A stretch of DNA of 64,000 bases from Vanilla planifolia (taxonomy: Eukaryota; Streptophyta; Magnoliopsida; Asparagales; Orchidaceae), in NCBI GenBank assembly GCA_023846275.1, contig CM043878.1, forward strand, positions 5,325,501-5,389,500, given 5' to 3'. The position numbers were made by a program, and so were the translations under genes. Under the pieces are notes generated by a model that was given only the letters and a program-made list of their open reading frames with translations, was not told the origin of the DNA and did not search any database. The first letter of the stretch is position 1. Each line of letters starts with the position of its first letter. Below are positions 49,223 to 62,372 of this stretch, piece after piece.

Positions 49223-52200
49223 ACCCAGCCCAAATTATTAAGTAATTTTTACAGTAATAAGAATAATTATATAAAAAGTGTTGATAAAAATTATTCCTTA
49301 TGTGAGGAGTGATGATAGTACTTTTAGTTCCCATATTTTGTTGTATTTTTTATATGATATTACATAACATTTATAATACTATCAACTATAAGTTTAGCAC
49401 ATACAAAAGAAAAATAATCAATCATCAACTTCTCTTTGTCTAAACCTATACAAACACACACTAACACCTTCATTTATCCCCTCTATATGTTGGTGGCATA
49501 CTCTATCATATAAGTATGATACATTGCTAGCAGAATACTTAACAAAGAATTTAAATAATGAACAATACTCACATATTAATAGAAATAACTAATATAAAGT
49601 AATATTATGGAATTATTAGTATGTTGTATTCCTCATGCATACTAACAAGTTATTAATACATTATTGAGAAAAAATAAAACTTAGTGTTAGATAGATTTAC
49701 ATATAATTATCACTTTATAAAATCATTTATATTTGTGTGTATATGTATGCTTATTTGTATGTATGTATAGATATAATTATATTATTTTTATTTCTTATAT
49801 TTTCTACTTGTTTCTTTTTTTTTTATCTTTTCATGTTTTCATCTTTCTTTTATTAAGATCATGGTTTCCTTTCAATACTACTATCTTATAGTTTTTATTT
49901 TTTTTATTTTTTTATTTTTTTTCATTTGACATCACATCATCATGTAGATCTTTGCCTCTATGTACATTATATTACGTCATACTCATACATTAAGGCCTTG
50001 CATAATGTGTTAGACTCATATGCCAACTCATGGCTTAAAATGCTGCTAGTGTCATTAAGTTAGGGATCTCTAATGCCAACTCATAGCCTAATCTACTAAC
50101 AATGTCATTGAGTAAGAGGTCTCTAATACAAGTTCATTCTTGATATATTATCAATGCCTTATCATACACAAAATCTTGTGCTAAAGTCATAATTCTTTTT
50201 CTTTCATTCATTATAAGATAATGCATCTAAGAAAACCATATTTCACCTTTTTATGTATTTATTACTTTATAGCACATATAAAAAATGAATTGCCAAAATG
50301 GTTACTTAGCCTACTTTCATATTTATTCCATTTCCATTTTATTCTTTCCCTTGTTATACTTCATTATTTTCATTTTATATAGTAAGGAATATAATTATAA
50401 GTATAAATATATCAATTTAACATATGACAAACATATTAGATATTGTCATTTGCTTTATATCATCCTATCACAATACCAAGTAATGCATATGTCAATTTTT
50501 ACTTTTTATTTTTGTAAATCTTTCTACTTGCATTACCAATTTTAGATTTATGCCATTGTATACCTTCATATTTTTTATTATTTTCTTACTACATTATTAT
50601 TATATCATATGCTTGAAAGAACCAACTATACAATTAGCATATAGGACCTCTTCCAAACCATTCAATCATCGCTCAAAGCTCTCCTTAATTTAATCACACT
50701 ATCTAATGTTGGCAATATAAAATATAGTGAGGTTCAATAAGCATTTCTCATATTATTATACCTTAAATCATATTATACAATTGCCATTCAACACTAACTA
50801 TATCATATCTATGATAAAATATTATTATATCATACAATTTTCTTGGTAAATTCTTGCTCCATCTAAGCTTATCATACTATACAAAAACGTATTCTCATAT
50901 TATATGATTTTCATGGAAAAACTTATTACTTATCTTATTAAACTAATTGTATTGTATGAAGGATACCATTATATGGTATGTTAACTCTTAAATGTTAGTT
51001 CAAATGTAGAAGTTACCCCTTCCATAAAAATCCTATTTTAGATCTCAAGAAAGAGATATGATATTCATAACAATTCTAGTTGAGCTCAAAAAAATTAATT
51101 CATAACAATTCTAGTTGAGCTCAAAAAAATTAATTCATAACAATTCTAGTTGAGCTCAAAAAAATTAAAATCTAAGAATCATTAAGTTCCTTTTAATAAA
51201 CTCTTTTCAATGATATACTTTAACATTTTATGCAACTTTTATGCAAAATTTCACACTTTTCAATATAATGTTAAAGTAATTTAATATGTTCTGCCCTTAA
51301 AATATAAGCTTTGCTTTGTGATAAGGACTAATTATAAACTCTTTTACATGTTTAGTCCAATATTATAAAATAATTAGCTCAAAATAACATACAAGGATGT
51401 CTCAAACTAATTAATAATATATTCAAAAATACAAGAATAAATTCAAAAATAAATTTAAAGGAAACACATTATTATCATATGTATTTTCTTTTCTTTTTTG
51501 TAATGTTTTGTCTTTTATTATTTCACATAGATATTACATAGACCCAACATGTTAAATAATATAATATCTTGTTTGGAGACTATATTGTTCTACCTATTAA
51601 GCTCATGATGGTTTTCTTAACTTATTTTTGGCTTGATTACTAACAACATAGATGTACATCAAAGGAATATAGGGAAATAATGAATGAAGAAGTTGGCATT
51701 ACAAGCAATTTAATTTATTTTACCTTACATAATCATATATTAGGATTAAAATACTTCTATTATAATAAATTCTATTATCACAACATGATTTGGCATGATT
51801 TAGTATTATAATATATGTTTATGTATTCCTTTCTACTACAAACAATACAATAATTTAACTTGAATGAACTATAATGAAAGACTTTGGGTTGGCTTTTCTA
51901 CAAAATCAATTCGCTTAAAAGAAACAATATTTTATGATTTCTCTCAAAATGATTAAAATAAGTAATAAAAAATACTAGGTAATTCACATGGTAACACTAT
52001 GGTGTAATATCAAAGCATGATTAAAAACTAATTTAGCATGATGCTTTAATAAAATAAGAGTAAATATGTTAGTTTGTTGTATTGTCTCCATAGTCAAGGA
52101 GGAAAAAATGGATCAAAATTTGCAAAGAGATTTGAGAGGAATTCTCTCAAGAAAGCAAGAAAAGTTTCCTTCATATACTTCTTTTAGTTTTGAAGTAATT

Positions 52201-54689
52201 TGATAGAATTTGATGGTAATGTGTGGATTGCTTGATGTAATTGAAAATGTTCATAATCACTTTAATGAGTGATGGGAACTTTAATAAGTAAATTGGAAAA
52301 CATTAAAATAAGTGAGAAAAAGGAACACAACATTCCAGGTATATATTGATCAACAAGTTGGATGGTTTGATAGAATAATATAAAGAAGACAATGGTCTCT
52401 ATAGAACAAAGGACAAATGGTCTAATGATAATTTGATATGGATTGGATGGTTTAATGTCGATATTAAATAATAATAATTTTCATAAAATTGATCATGAGT
52501 CTATATCATACACCCAACAGAGGATCCAATTATTGCCCAATGACTTTCAATTAGTCTGACAAAATGAACATATGATCTGGTGAGGAATGTAGAAAGGATA
52601 TAAAAGGGTAAACATCTAAACTATTCAAGGAATGTGTACTACAAAATCATATCGTGTATTTGTTTGATGATTAATTTCTTTATAATATGCCCATTACATA
52701 TGATACAATTTTAAAATTATTGGTTTGTTTAATATTTAATGTAATAGAATGATTGAGCATATTATTATTATTCATTGTTATTTTATTACTTACATGTTCC
52801 ATGATTATGGACTTCATGTTACATATTGTAAAGCTTGAATTGTAAGGCATCATATGATTAAAATAGGTAAATTATGTTGGTAATGAAAAATAGTACGAAG
52901 TGATGCACTTGAAACTGTTAAACAAAAAACAATGGGTAATCAAAAGAAAGGGAAAACAAATGAAATAAGGCTAAAAGCTTAAGGGGTATTAAGTAGGTGG
53001 TATATGATATTCCTAACGATATACATTAAAATAAGAGTGGAACCCATAATGGTATACTCAAAGGATTTAAAATTATTGTGAGAGTTGGTCGAATCAATTT
53101 GTAATGTGATAAGCTAGATTATATGGAAAATAAATGATCATAAGAAAATCAAAGGATAATAAGAAAATAAAATTATCACTTAGGAAATGAATAATAAAGC
53201 TATTACATGGCATGACATAAATATGTACTTTTATTACTACAATGCATATATAAATGTTATCTTTATTGTATGTGTTAAAAATCGACATGAAATGACCCAA
53301 ATTTGTACTATTGTATTGCATGGTTATAGTTGTGCTATTTTTTTCTATTGAGCTTATGATAGTAGCTCAACTTATTTTTGGCCTTATACTTTTAGATACT
53401 TTAGTGAAACATAAAAGAGTTCTAAGAAAATAATAATATAAGCTTGAAACTTAGTAATGATCATTAGTATAATATTATATTAATGAAACTTATGCATCAA
53501 TAATCTAATATATTTAAAATGATGTAATAATAAGTTGTTACTGGGGCAATAAAACTCATGACTTATTTTTATCTTCTACTATATTAGATGATAAAAAGGT
53601 TTTGTCTTGGTTTTATAATTTTATTATATGATTATAGATTTTAGCTTTTAATAGAATTTGGAATAATTGTTTTCTCTATGTTTACATAAAAAATTCTAAA
53701 GTGTTTATCACTTGATAGTATCAAAGAAAAAATTATCATATTGTCATTGGATATATTTATATAATAATTAGATTTGTGATTGTATGAATGTCTATTAGAG
53801 ATGATTAATTAAGCTTGATAGCTTAATAATTGAAGATATATTTCATTTGTGATGCTATATACTTCATATAAATTTTTCAATGATAAAATTATAATAATCA
53901 TATTTGGTGCTATCAAAGCCTCCCACTAAGAAATTACATATATTAGAAAATTAGTTAGGAGCTACTGATTGTAACACGTAACATAGATTCATAGTGCAAA
54001 CAATAATAACAATACCTCTTGAACTAGCTACTATTAATCCCACTAAGGTCTTTGCTCTTGCAACAATTTTCCATGCTTCTATACTAGTCTTAGCTACTTA
54101 TGATCAATAAAAGATCCTTGCCATTCACTTTAGCTCACCACCAGTAAAACAATGGAATCACACATTTAAATGCACTAATTCTAATGAAACTTGCCAAATT
54201 GAGGACATTGTCATTAACAATCACAATGAAAAATCATGCTGAATTTATATCCACATGAATTATTGTGATTCGATCCAACACTCTTCAAAAGAGCTCATGC
54301 TTTAGTTGTCAAGATAGGTGAATGATAAGGAAATATAAAGAAGGCTTAGTTGTTACCCCTTAATATTGAATAAATAATGCCTTAGCTGTTACTATCATGC
54401 CTCAATTTGTTGAGGTATTCTTCGTCATTCTATACTAGCCAAAATACATTTGTCTCAAAAGATATTTAGACATCTTAAAATTATGATCTTACATTGTAGT
54501 TCATAAAGTTTTCTTTCCATCTCGATATTTAGTTATTCATCTTTATATCCCTTCATCTTAATTATTTTAAATAAACAATTCTTTTTTAGTGATTTATCCC
54601 CTAGCACATCACCAGGTGATCAATCTATATTATTGTTTTATGTCAAATGTTAAATATACTCCTCCATTAAAACTATCTTTAAAGAATAC
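49223..54689. other. AT-rich decayed LTR-type DNA
   Basis: TGTCACACCCAGCCC at 49,216-49,230 is, on the minus strand, GGGCTGGGTGTGACA, a typical chromovirus LTR end, so a minus-strand LTR probably starts here. Phrases near 51,595 and 53,347 (AGCT-ATGAT-G followed by CAACTTATTTTTGG) repeat in the same orientation. A PBS-like TTTGGTGCTATCAAAGCC lies at 53,904-53,921. No host gene is seen. Confidence 0.4.
51066..51168 (+). repeat. 35-bp tandem repeat, three copies
   Basis: Copies start at 51,066, 51,101 and 51,136 with CATAACAATTCTAGTTGAGC. The first two are identical over 35 bp and the third over 33. Confidence 0.95.
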
Positions 54690-55065
54690 CACACCAAGAC
54701 TAAGAATTTATTGTCAAACTTAGTAATTGACATATTCCCCTATAATAATCAACTCATATCTCATTTTCTCTTTTGTTCATCTTCTTGGATGAACCAATCT
54801 ATTAAAACTTTGTTAAACTCCTTCCATAATATATAACTACTAGATTAATGATCATACAAATAGTCACCTACATTGTGAAACATCAAAAAAGTGATACTTT
54901 CATTCCCTTAAGAAAGGCATCCTAAAATAATTTCTATAATTTGTCCAACCCTTAATTACTATAGAATTAATAGTGTAAGAAAAATGCTAAGGATTCTTGA
55001 GCTAAACCTTTCCATTTTGAACAAGGAAGGCTATGGAGCTTTGTATTTGGCTTTGATGACAAATG
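54690..55065 (-). mobile_element. Ty3/gypsy fossil, gag fragment
   Basis: The minus strand carries a block GNMSITKFDNKF, close to the QGNMSV-EY--KF signature of plant gypsy gag, near 54,700-54,740. Upstream on that strand, at 55,045-55,060, is a worn PBS-like ATTTGTCATCAAAGCC. It is broken and belongs to an element other than the one at 55,542. Confidence 0.5.
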
Positions 55066-55541
55066 ATAAAAATTAGTAGTAACAACAATGGACCAAGTTT
55101 TTATATCAAATGATAAAGAAATGATATTAAGAAATTGATTCATTTCTAATTCCAAAAAATAAAAAAAGATGTAATAGTCTTGATCTAGTTTTGATACCAA
55201 AAGATGAAAGACGATGCCACAGCTTTTGTTCACTTGCAAGGTACATTGTATTATTCACTTTGTAAGTATAGGGGAGAGTAGGGTTTGGTGTTAACATTTG
55301 CATGGAGTACTCTAACATAGTGAGATGCATAAGAGTGTTTTTGAAGGTGCACATGGGAACATGAAGGCGCTCAATCAAATGTTGCAAGAGCTTAGGCTCA
55401 AAGATGTGAGATGAATGTAAGCTCTGTGTAGGAGTTGCCCAAACGTAAGGTGGATGAGTGAACTTAGGTTTGTCGATGAGCAAGGTTGGTGGCCAAATGA
55501 GAGAGCATCATGGTCGGGTAATTGCATGTACAATAGCTATA

Positions 55542-57836
55542 TGTGATGAACCTTCTCGTCATATCACAATTTGAGCATAATTACTAAATCTTAATCCATT
55601 AAAACTCTTATTTTTCTTAGAATCTAATTTTCAAATGGACAAAATATTTCTTATATTATATTTAGTTTTCTTATATATTTTCACAAGAATTTAATAAAAA
55701 TAATACCAATAACATTCTTATATAACTATATTTTATAAATTACACTATTATTACACATCTAGTAGTCCTATCTACATCTATATAAATCCACAACTATCTA
55801 TTATATGTTTACATCTAGTTACATTGAGATTACAAGTACATGGTACATAATAAGATACAAATCTTTCCATTTGATTTCAAAGCTTTAAAATAAACAAATC
55901 TCTCTAGCAAGTTGTTTCTGTGTTTTCACCCCTGAGTTATGATTCTAATACACCTAAAAAGTTAGTACCAAGAAATAAATTGAATCATCTGTCATAAGCT
56001 TAGCAGGTTATATCTAGCAATAAATACTTGCAAATGAGTTTAAAATATATTTATAAAAAACTAAATAAACAAGTAAGTCTCAATCAATCTTGTACCATAA
56101 TATGACAAAATAAATGTGTAAAAGACATGTCACAATAACAAAAAAAATTAAATTCATATATGTAATCTTTTGATTTTTTTTTTATTTCTTTTCTTATTGT
56201 GGACTTATTTATCAACATCATCTCCACTTAACTAAGAAAATCATAATATGGTCATGCTATTACTTGCACTCTCTCTTGGGATAGTTAGTATTATATTTTT
56301 AGTTTACTTAACTATAGTGAAAATAATATTTATTAGTTGCATATTTTATTTTTGCATACATAAGATACTCCATCCTTTATTATTAACTAGTATTAATCTT
56401 TGGCTAATTATTTTGGCAATTCTTAATCCTATGGAGCAATAGCCATTAGCCACCATTATAAAAATAATTCTCAATCACATAATACATTAGTCACTAACCA
56501 CTTTCAAAGTAGTAAAGTTTAACCATATAACACATAGGCCACTAGTCACAAAAAAATAGCACATTATAGTTAAATAACTTACTAGTTATTGAATCTATTT
56601 CAACTTTATTATTGGATAGTTTCACTTCTTTATTTCACATATGTACAAGTTTCAAAATTACACAATATACAACTAAATATATGTAATTGAAATAGCACAT
56701 GGTATATCATGCTCATATATTTTACAACATGCAAATTATTTTCACAAAAATAGTACATAAGTCAATACAAGAAATATACATAGTCATACATCATGCTTGC
56801 ATGTTCAAGGCCTCAAAACTACTATTCCTTTCACTGTTCAATAAATTTAATCTCAACAATAATACATCAAGCATTACAAAGATTGCACAAAACTCTTGCA
56901 CTAGGTCATGTTTGCAATTCAATATTAATGCAATCATAACAATATAAATTATTATTAAAATGCTTATCTTAAGGTTTTCTTATTATTCTCATTTACTTTT
57001 TGGCATTCTTTCTGTGCCTAATTAGTAAAAACAATCACTAGCTCCATCCTACACAAAATCAACTAGTTAAAATAATAATAAACTTTATTTTATTATTAAC
57101 TAAGGTTTTCATAAACTTGCTTACTCAATCTCTCAATAAAGATCTTATTTTTTTCAATTTTCTTCTTTTTCACTTTCTCTCATCACAACACAAAGAAAGA
57201 TTTAGGTCCCAGAAAATTTATTGATTCTAATCAAAATAACTCAAATTCATAATTCAACTATAGTGCATCAAAACCAACACCATGGGTCCGACTATCACGG
57301 CATGCAAACTAAGCAAGGTTATGGATAAGCCTTAATTGGAGACTTAGACTTATGATTTACCCTTCAATTTTCATCCAATCACATGAGGAACAGAAGATTA
57401 AGGCTCAACAAACACAAGGTCTTCATCAAATAATGTCATCATTAACAAAAGCAAGGAGGAATCGAGAAATTGAAGAGAAATAGCCTTCCTAGAACCTTGA
57501 TCTATAACATTTTGCAATAGAGGAATATTCAAAGGTTTATAGGCATTGGTATGATAAAGGGATCAAGCTTCCTTCAAAATCTTAAATTAGGGTCTACTTT
57601 TATACTCGTTAAATAATAATAAATTAATTATTTACACATTTTATTTAAAATTTAAAAAAATGTAATAATTTTCAAGGGACTCTAATTGAGATGAAATAAA
57701 TATTATTAGACTCATCTCAATAATCTCTATCTAATTTTATACTTATTTTTATATTTTGTAATATTTTATCTTTTAATAATTTTATATATTTTATGAGATA
57801 GTTTAATTGTTAATTTTAAGATTTAAAGATATTACA
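55542..57836 (-). mobile_element. 3' LTR of the minus-strand chromovirus (2,295 bp)
   Basis: Plus-strand ends are TGTGATGAACC and TTAAAGATATTACA. The left end aligns with TGTGACACCC at 62,373, and the right end adjoins the polypurine tract. LTR sub-repeats lie at 56,430-56,570. Base 55,541 and earlier is flanking DNA without a PBS. Confidence 0.8.
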
Positions 57837-60800
57837 AATCTCCCCTTCCTGTAAGAAGTGTTTTCTTAAAATTTAAAATAACTTAGGATATTTTTTCTTA
57901 GTCTTATCCTTAAGTTTCCAAGTAACATTCTATTCTATTGGTTCTGTCATTGTATTATAACCATGTAATTGTTTTCTTCTTTAATTCTTGACCTATTTAG
58001 CTAGGATACTTATGTGCTTTTCTTCATAGTTTAGATTTAGTTATACTTTCATGATACTTAGATCATAATATATAATATGCAATAAATTATAACATATCTT
58101 ATTAAAATAGAAATATGGAATACATTATGCACGCCACCAAATTATGGAGTTAATGTTACTCTGTAAACGACCTCTATAACTCTTTCTAGTATCTAAAAAT
58201 ATTTAATATACCTTGTCTTTAGTTTTTCTCATTTTCTAAATCTATTGACACCTTTTATTGGCTTTACTTTCAAGAAGATATATACTTATTCCATAAACTC
58301 AATCTTTTTGTGTTTTGTATCAAAATAATTCTTTTGTTAATAATTTATTTTTTGTATTCTTTCTCAAATTATTAGAATATTTTGGAAGGTTTTATCTGTT
58401 AACTCTATTCCAAACTAGTTTTATCAACTATTGTATAATAGTGCAATGATGATTGACATTTCTTATCATACAATACTTTATAAGATGTCATTTCTATATT
58501 AAATTGATAATTATTATTATTATAAGTGAATTCAATTAATGTCAAATGAACATCTTAATTAGTACTAAAATCCAAAATACATAATCTCATATCTTTTAGA
58601 GTTGTTATAGTCCTTTCGATTTGCCCATTTGTTTGAGGATAAAATACTATCTTAAACTTTAATTGAGAAGTGAGAAGTAAATTTTGAATCTTTATCAGAT
58701 ATAATTACTTTTAACACTTCATGTAATCTCACAATTTAGTCGATATAGATTTGCGTTAATCTTCAAAATAAGTAGATAATTTTGATATATAAGAAATGAG
58801 ATAATTTTGTTAATTTATTTACAACCACAAATATGACATCATGTCCTTGACTAGCCCTTAGTAGTCCAAATACAAAGTCCATTGATATTTTTCACACTTT
58901 TAAACTAGAATAAAAAAATGTGATAATAAACTACCTAGTCTTTATTACTCTTCTTTCACTTGCTAACATATTATACATCTAGTCATATAATCATTAACAT
59001 TATTCTTCATATCATTCCACCAAAATCTTTGCTTCAACTCTTACCACATCATTGTAACTCCTAAATGTACTACATACTTTGTTTTGAGAATTTCTTTTAA
59101 CAGAATTTGTTTGTTTTCTCTTATAGAAAGCATGTATATTTTATTTTTAGAAACTAATAATCCAACTTCATTTAAATAACATTTTGTCACTTTTACTTTA
59201 GCAAGTCTAGCATTTACTTATTAGATGTATTCATCTTGATCTTAAACATAGTTTATAGCTTGTAACTACTCTACGATAATAGTCAATTAAGAAAAATTCT
59301 TCTAGTAACTATCAATATTCAACAATACTATTGTAACTGTTACAGACGTATGAGGTCGGGCGTTTTCTGGTGCTTTTTCTAAGCTAAACATCAGGCTATG
59401 AAGACAAGCCTTTAGCTCAATGCATTAGCTACAACATTGGCTTTTCTTAAATGATAAATAATTTTCATGTCATCATTTTTAAGTAGCTCTAACCATTTTC
59501 ATTATTTTAGATTTAACTTTTTCTATGTAAAAAGATACTTTAAATTTTGGTGATTAATAAGCAAGTAACTTTTGACAAGATAAAGATAGTATCTCTAAAT
59601 CTTTAAAACAAGCATGATTACAACAAGTTCAAGGTCATATATAAGATAAATTCTCTCATGAGGTGATATTTTCCTTGAAGCATATATAATGACTTCATCA
59701 TTTGGGATTAATATACACCTAATTCTTTTCAAAGATTTATCAGTATATACTTTAAATTTGGTCTCTCTCAGGTAATATTAAGCTAAGTGTTATGATCAAC
59801 TTCTTCTTTAAGGTTCAAAAACTCTTTTTACAATCTAAAATACATTTTAAATATTCTATCTTTAGAGTTAATTTTTTAGTGATATTACAATTTTAGCAAA
59901 CCCTTTTACAATTTTTTTATAATGCCCAACTAATTAAAGAAAACTTCTCACTATAGTTATATTTATAAGCCTAGGCCATTTTACAATAACTGCTAATTTT
60001 TAGGGATCAATAAAGATTTCTTTTACATTAAATACATGCCCACAGAAGGATACATTGTTAACTAAATGCTACATTATAAAAAGTTTGCATGCAATTGTTG
60101 TTATCATAGTCTTAATAGTACTAGATGCAAATGGTTCTTATGTTTTACTTTATATTTAGAGTGAATCAATATATCATAAGTAAAAAAATAATAACAAACT
60201 AATATAACCATTTTCTAAGCACGTTATTCATCCATAATGAGTACTAAATTGTTCATTAATTCATAACATAAATACAAAAAATTCAAAATGACTATATCAG
60301 ATTCTAAAAGTAATCTTCAAAATATCTTCTTTTCTAATATTTAGTTAATGATAACCAGATCTTAAGTTAAGTTTTTAAAGTACTTTGACTCCCTACAACT
60401 AATTGAATAACTCATATATTTTGAATAATGGTTATTTGTTCTTAATTATGATCTTATTCAATTCTCTGTAATCAATATATAATCTAATAACTTATATTTT
60501 TCTTTTTCATGAATAAAATAGGTTCACCCAAACGCGATACACTCATCATAATAAAGTCTTACAATTGTACCTTTAATACTTGTAATTCAAGTGGTGTCAT
60601 GTTATATAGAGCCTTAGAGATTGGCTCAACAATTGATATCAATTTAATCACAAATTTAATTTTCTTATCAGGTGACATCCTTAGTAAGTCTTCAGGTTGT
60701 CTTGATATTCACATATAACTGAAACTTGTCGTAGCTGTAGTTCTTTCTTTTCAGCCTCTCGTATTGAGGTTAGACAATAGTCGCATCCTTTTCTTACCAA

Positions 60801-62372
60801 TCTTTTAGCCTTCAAAACTACTATTATAGGCATTTTCTTTCCTTTGCCAAAATAAACTAAACCAATATCATTAGTCATATAAATCATTAATTATTTCTTT
60901 TAAAAATTAATAATGAGTTGAAGAGATATTTGCTAATTTATTCCAAAGATGACATCAAATTCTAACAAATTTATTATAATAAATTAGGAGTTAAAAAAAT
61001 CTTTTGTTCAATTTCACATTTAACTTGACATATTTGTCTATTTTATTTTCTCTTTTGTAAGCAATTTCATTAAAAGAGGATTTTCTATTACATGTAATTC
61101 AATTGAAAAATTTTTATTCAAATTAACTAATATAAAAAAACATGATGTACCACAGATGAACAAAACATCTATAGGAATGGTTTGTAATAAAATGGTACAT
61201 GTGATATAATCAAGTGATGTAAGAGTTTCTTTTTTAGTGATGATAGATATGAAGATGTGCAATTTGCTATGGCATTATCGAAACTTTTTTCAACTAGTAT
61301 CATATATAACTTGAGGTGCATTAGTAGGTCTTATTACCATAGAACCTATAATAATTTGCATTCCACACTTTTTCGCTTTTCTTTTCTCTATATTGAAGGT
61401 TTTGATTGATCCTCAATTTCATAGGATCTATAGAATACTACAACTCTTATTCAATCATATTTACCTTTTGAATTTAATTACACTTACAAATAAACAAATT
61501 AAGTCATTTCCTTTTTCCCAGATTTCTCTTTGCCTCTCTTACAACTTGATCCAACTTTATTCGATGAGCAAACTCTACCAATTTTTTGTATGAGGAGAAA
61601 TCTATATAAGCAACCATACTTTTAACAGAATATCATATCTCTTTTATGAACATATAGCACTTCTATTCTTCTATAGTCACCTTCTTTGAAACATACTTGA
61701 TAATGGACAAAAACTTTTATTCATGAGCTGTATAGTCAAACTTCCTTGATACAACTTATTTAAATCATCTAGTATTTGTTCTTTACAAATAGAAGTATAT
61801 ATCATTCCTAAAAAAACTTTTAGAAGTCTTGTCAAGATATTTTTAAATTTGCATATTTCAAATTTTAGTCTTTTTGGTCAATCCATAAGTCCTTTATAAT
61901 ATCTTTCAGCACAAGAGTTGTCAAGAAGACTCTTTTATTAATAAGATATACCAAGCTATCAAATAATGTCTCTATATTAAAAAGAAATGATAAGTCTACA
62001 TGGGACTTGTAGCATCTAAAAATTGAGATACATGCAACATAAGAAATTGCCCCTCAAACTTGTCTATTTTATGTCCTTCCTCAAACTTGCTTGTACAACT
62101 AAAGTTGTGCTTCTCCTTTATAAGAGAAACTCAACCAAATCATTAAATATTCATTCCCTTCCCACATTAACCATTGAGGGGGTATGCCTTCATCATTTAA
62201 ACTGGGGGTATCTTCACTAGGTTTGCATCTCTAAATTCTATCCTAAAGTATTTTAGAGAGTCTAATTATTCTTGTTTAATGTTCTCTAACTTCTTCCCAA
62301 GGTTTTTAATTACTCAAATATCTTATCATTTAAGCATCAATCCTTAGGAATTCAACAGCTCTAATACAACAA

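Noticed and set aside
51066-51168. CRISPR-like regular repeat
   Set aside because: Units are directly adjacent without spacers, and the context is plant nuclear DNA.
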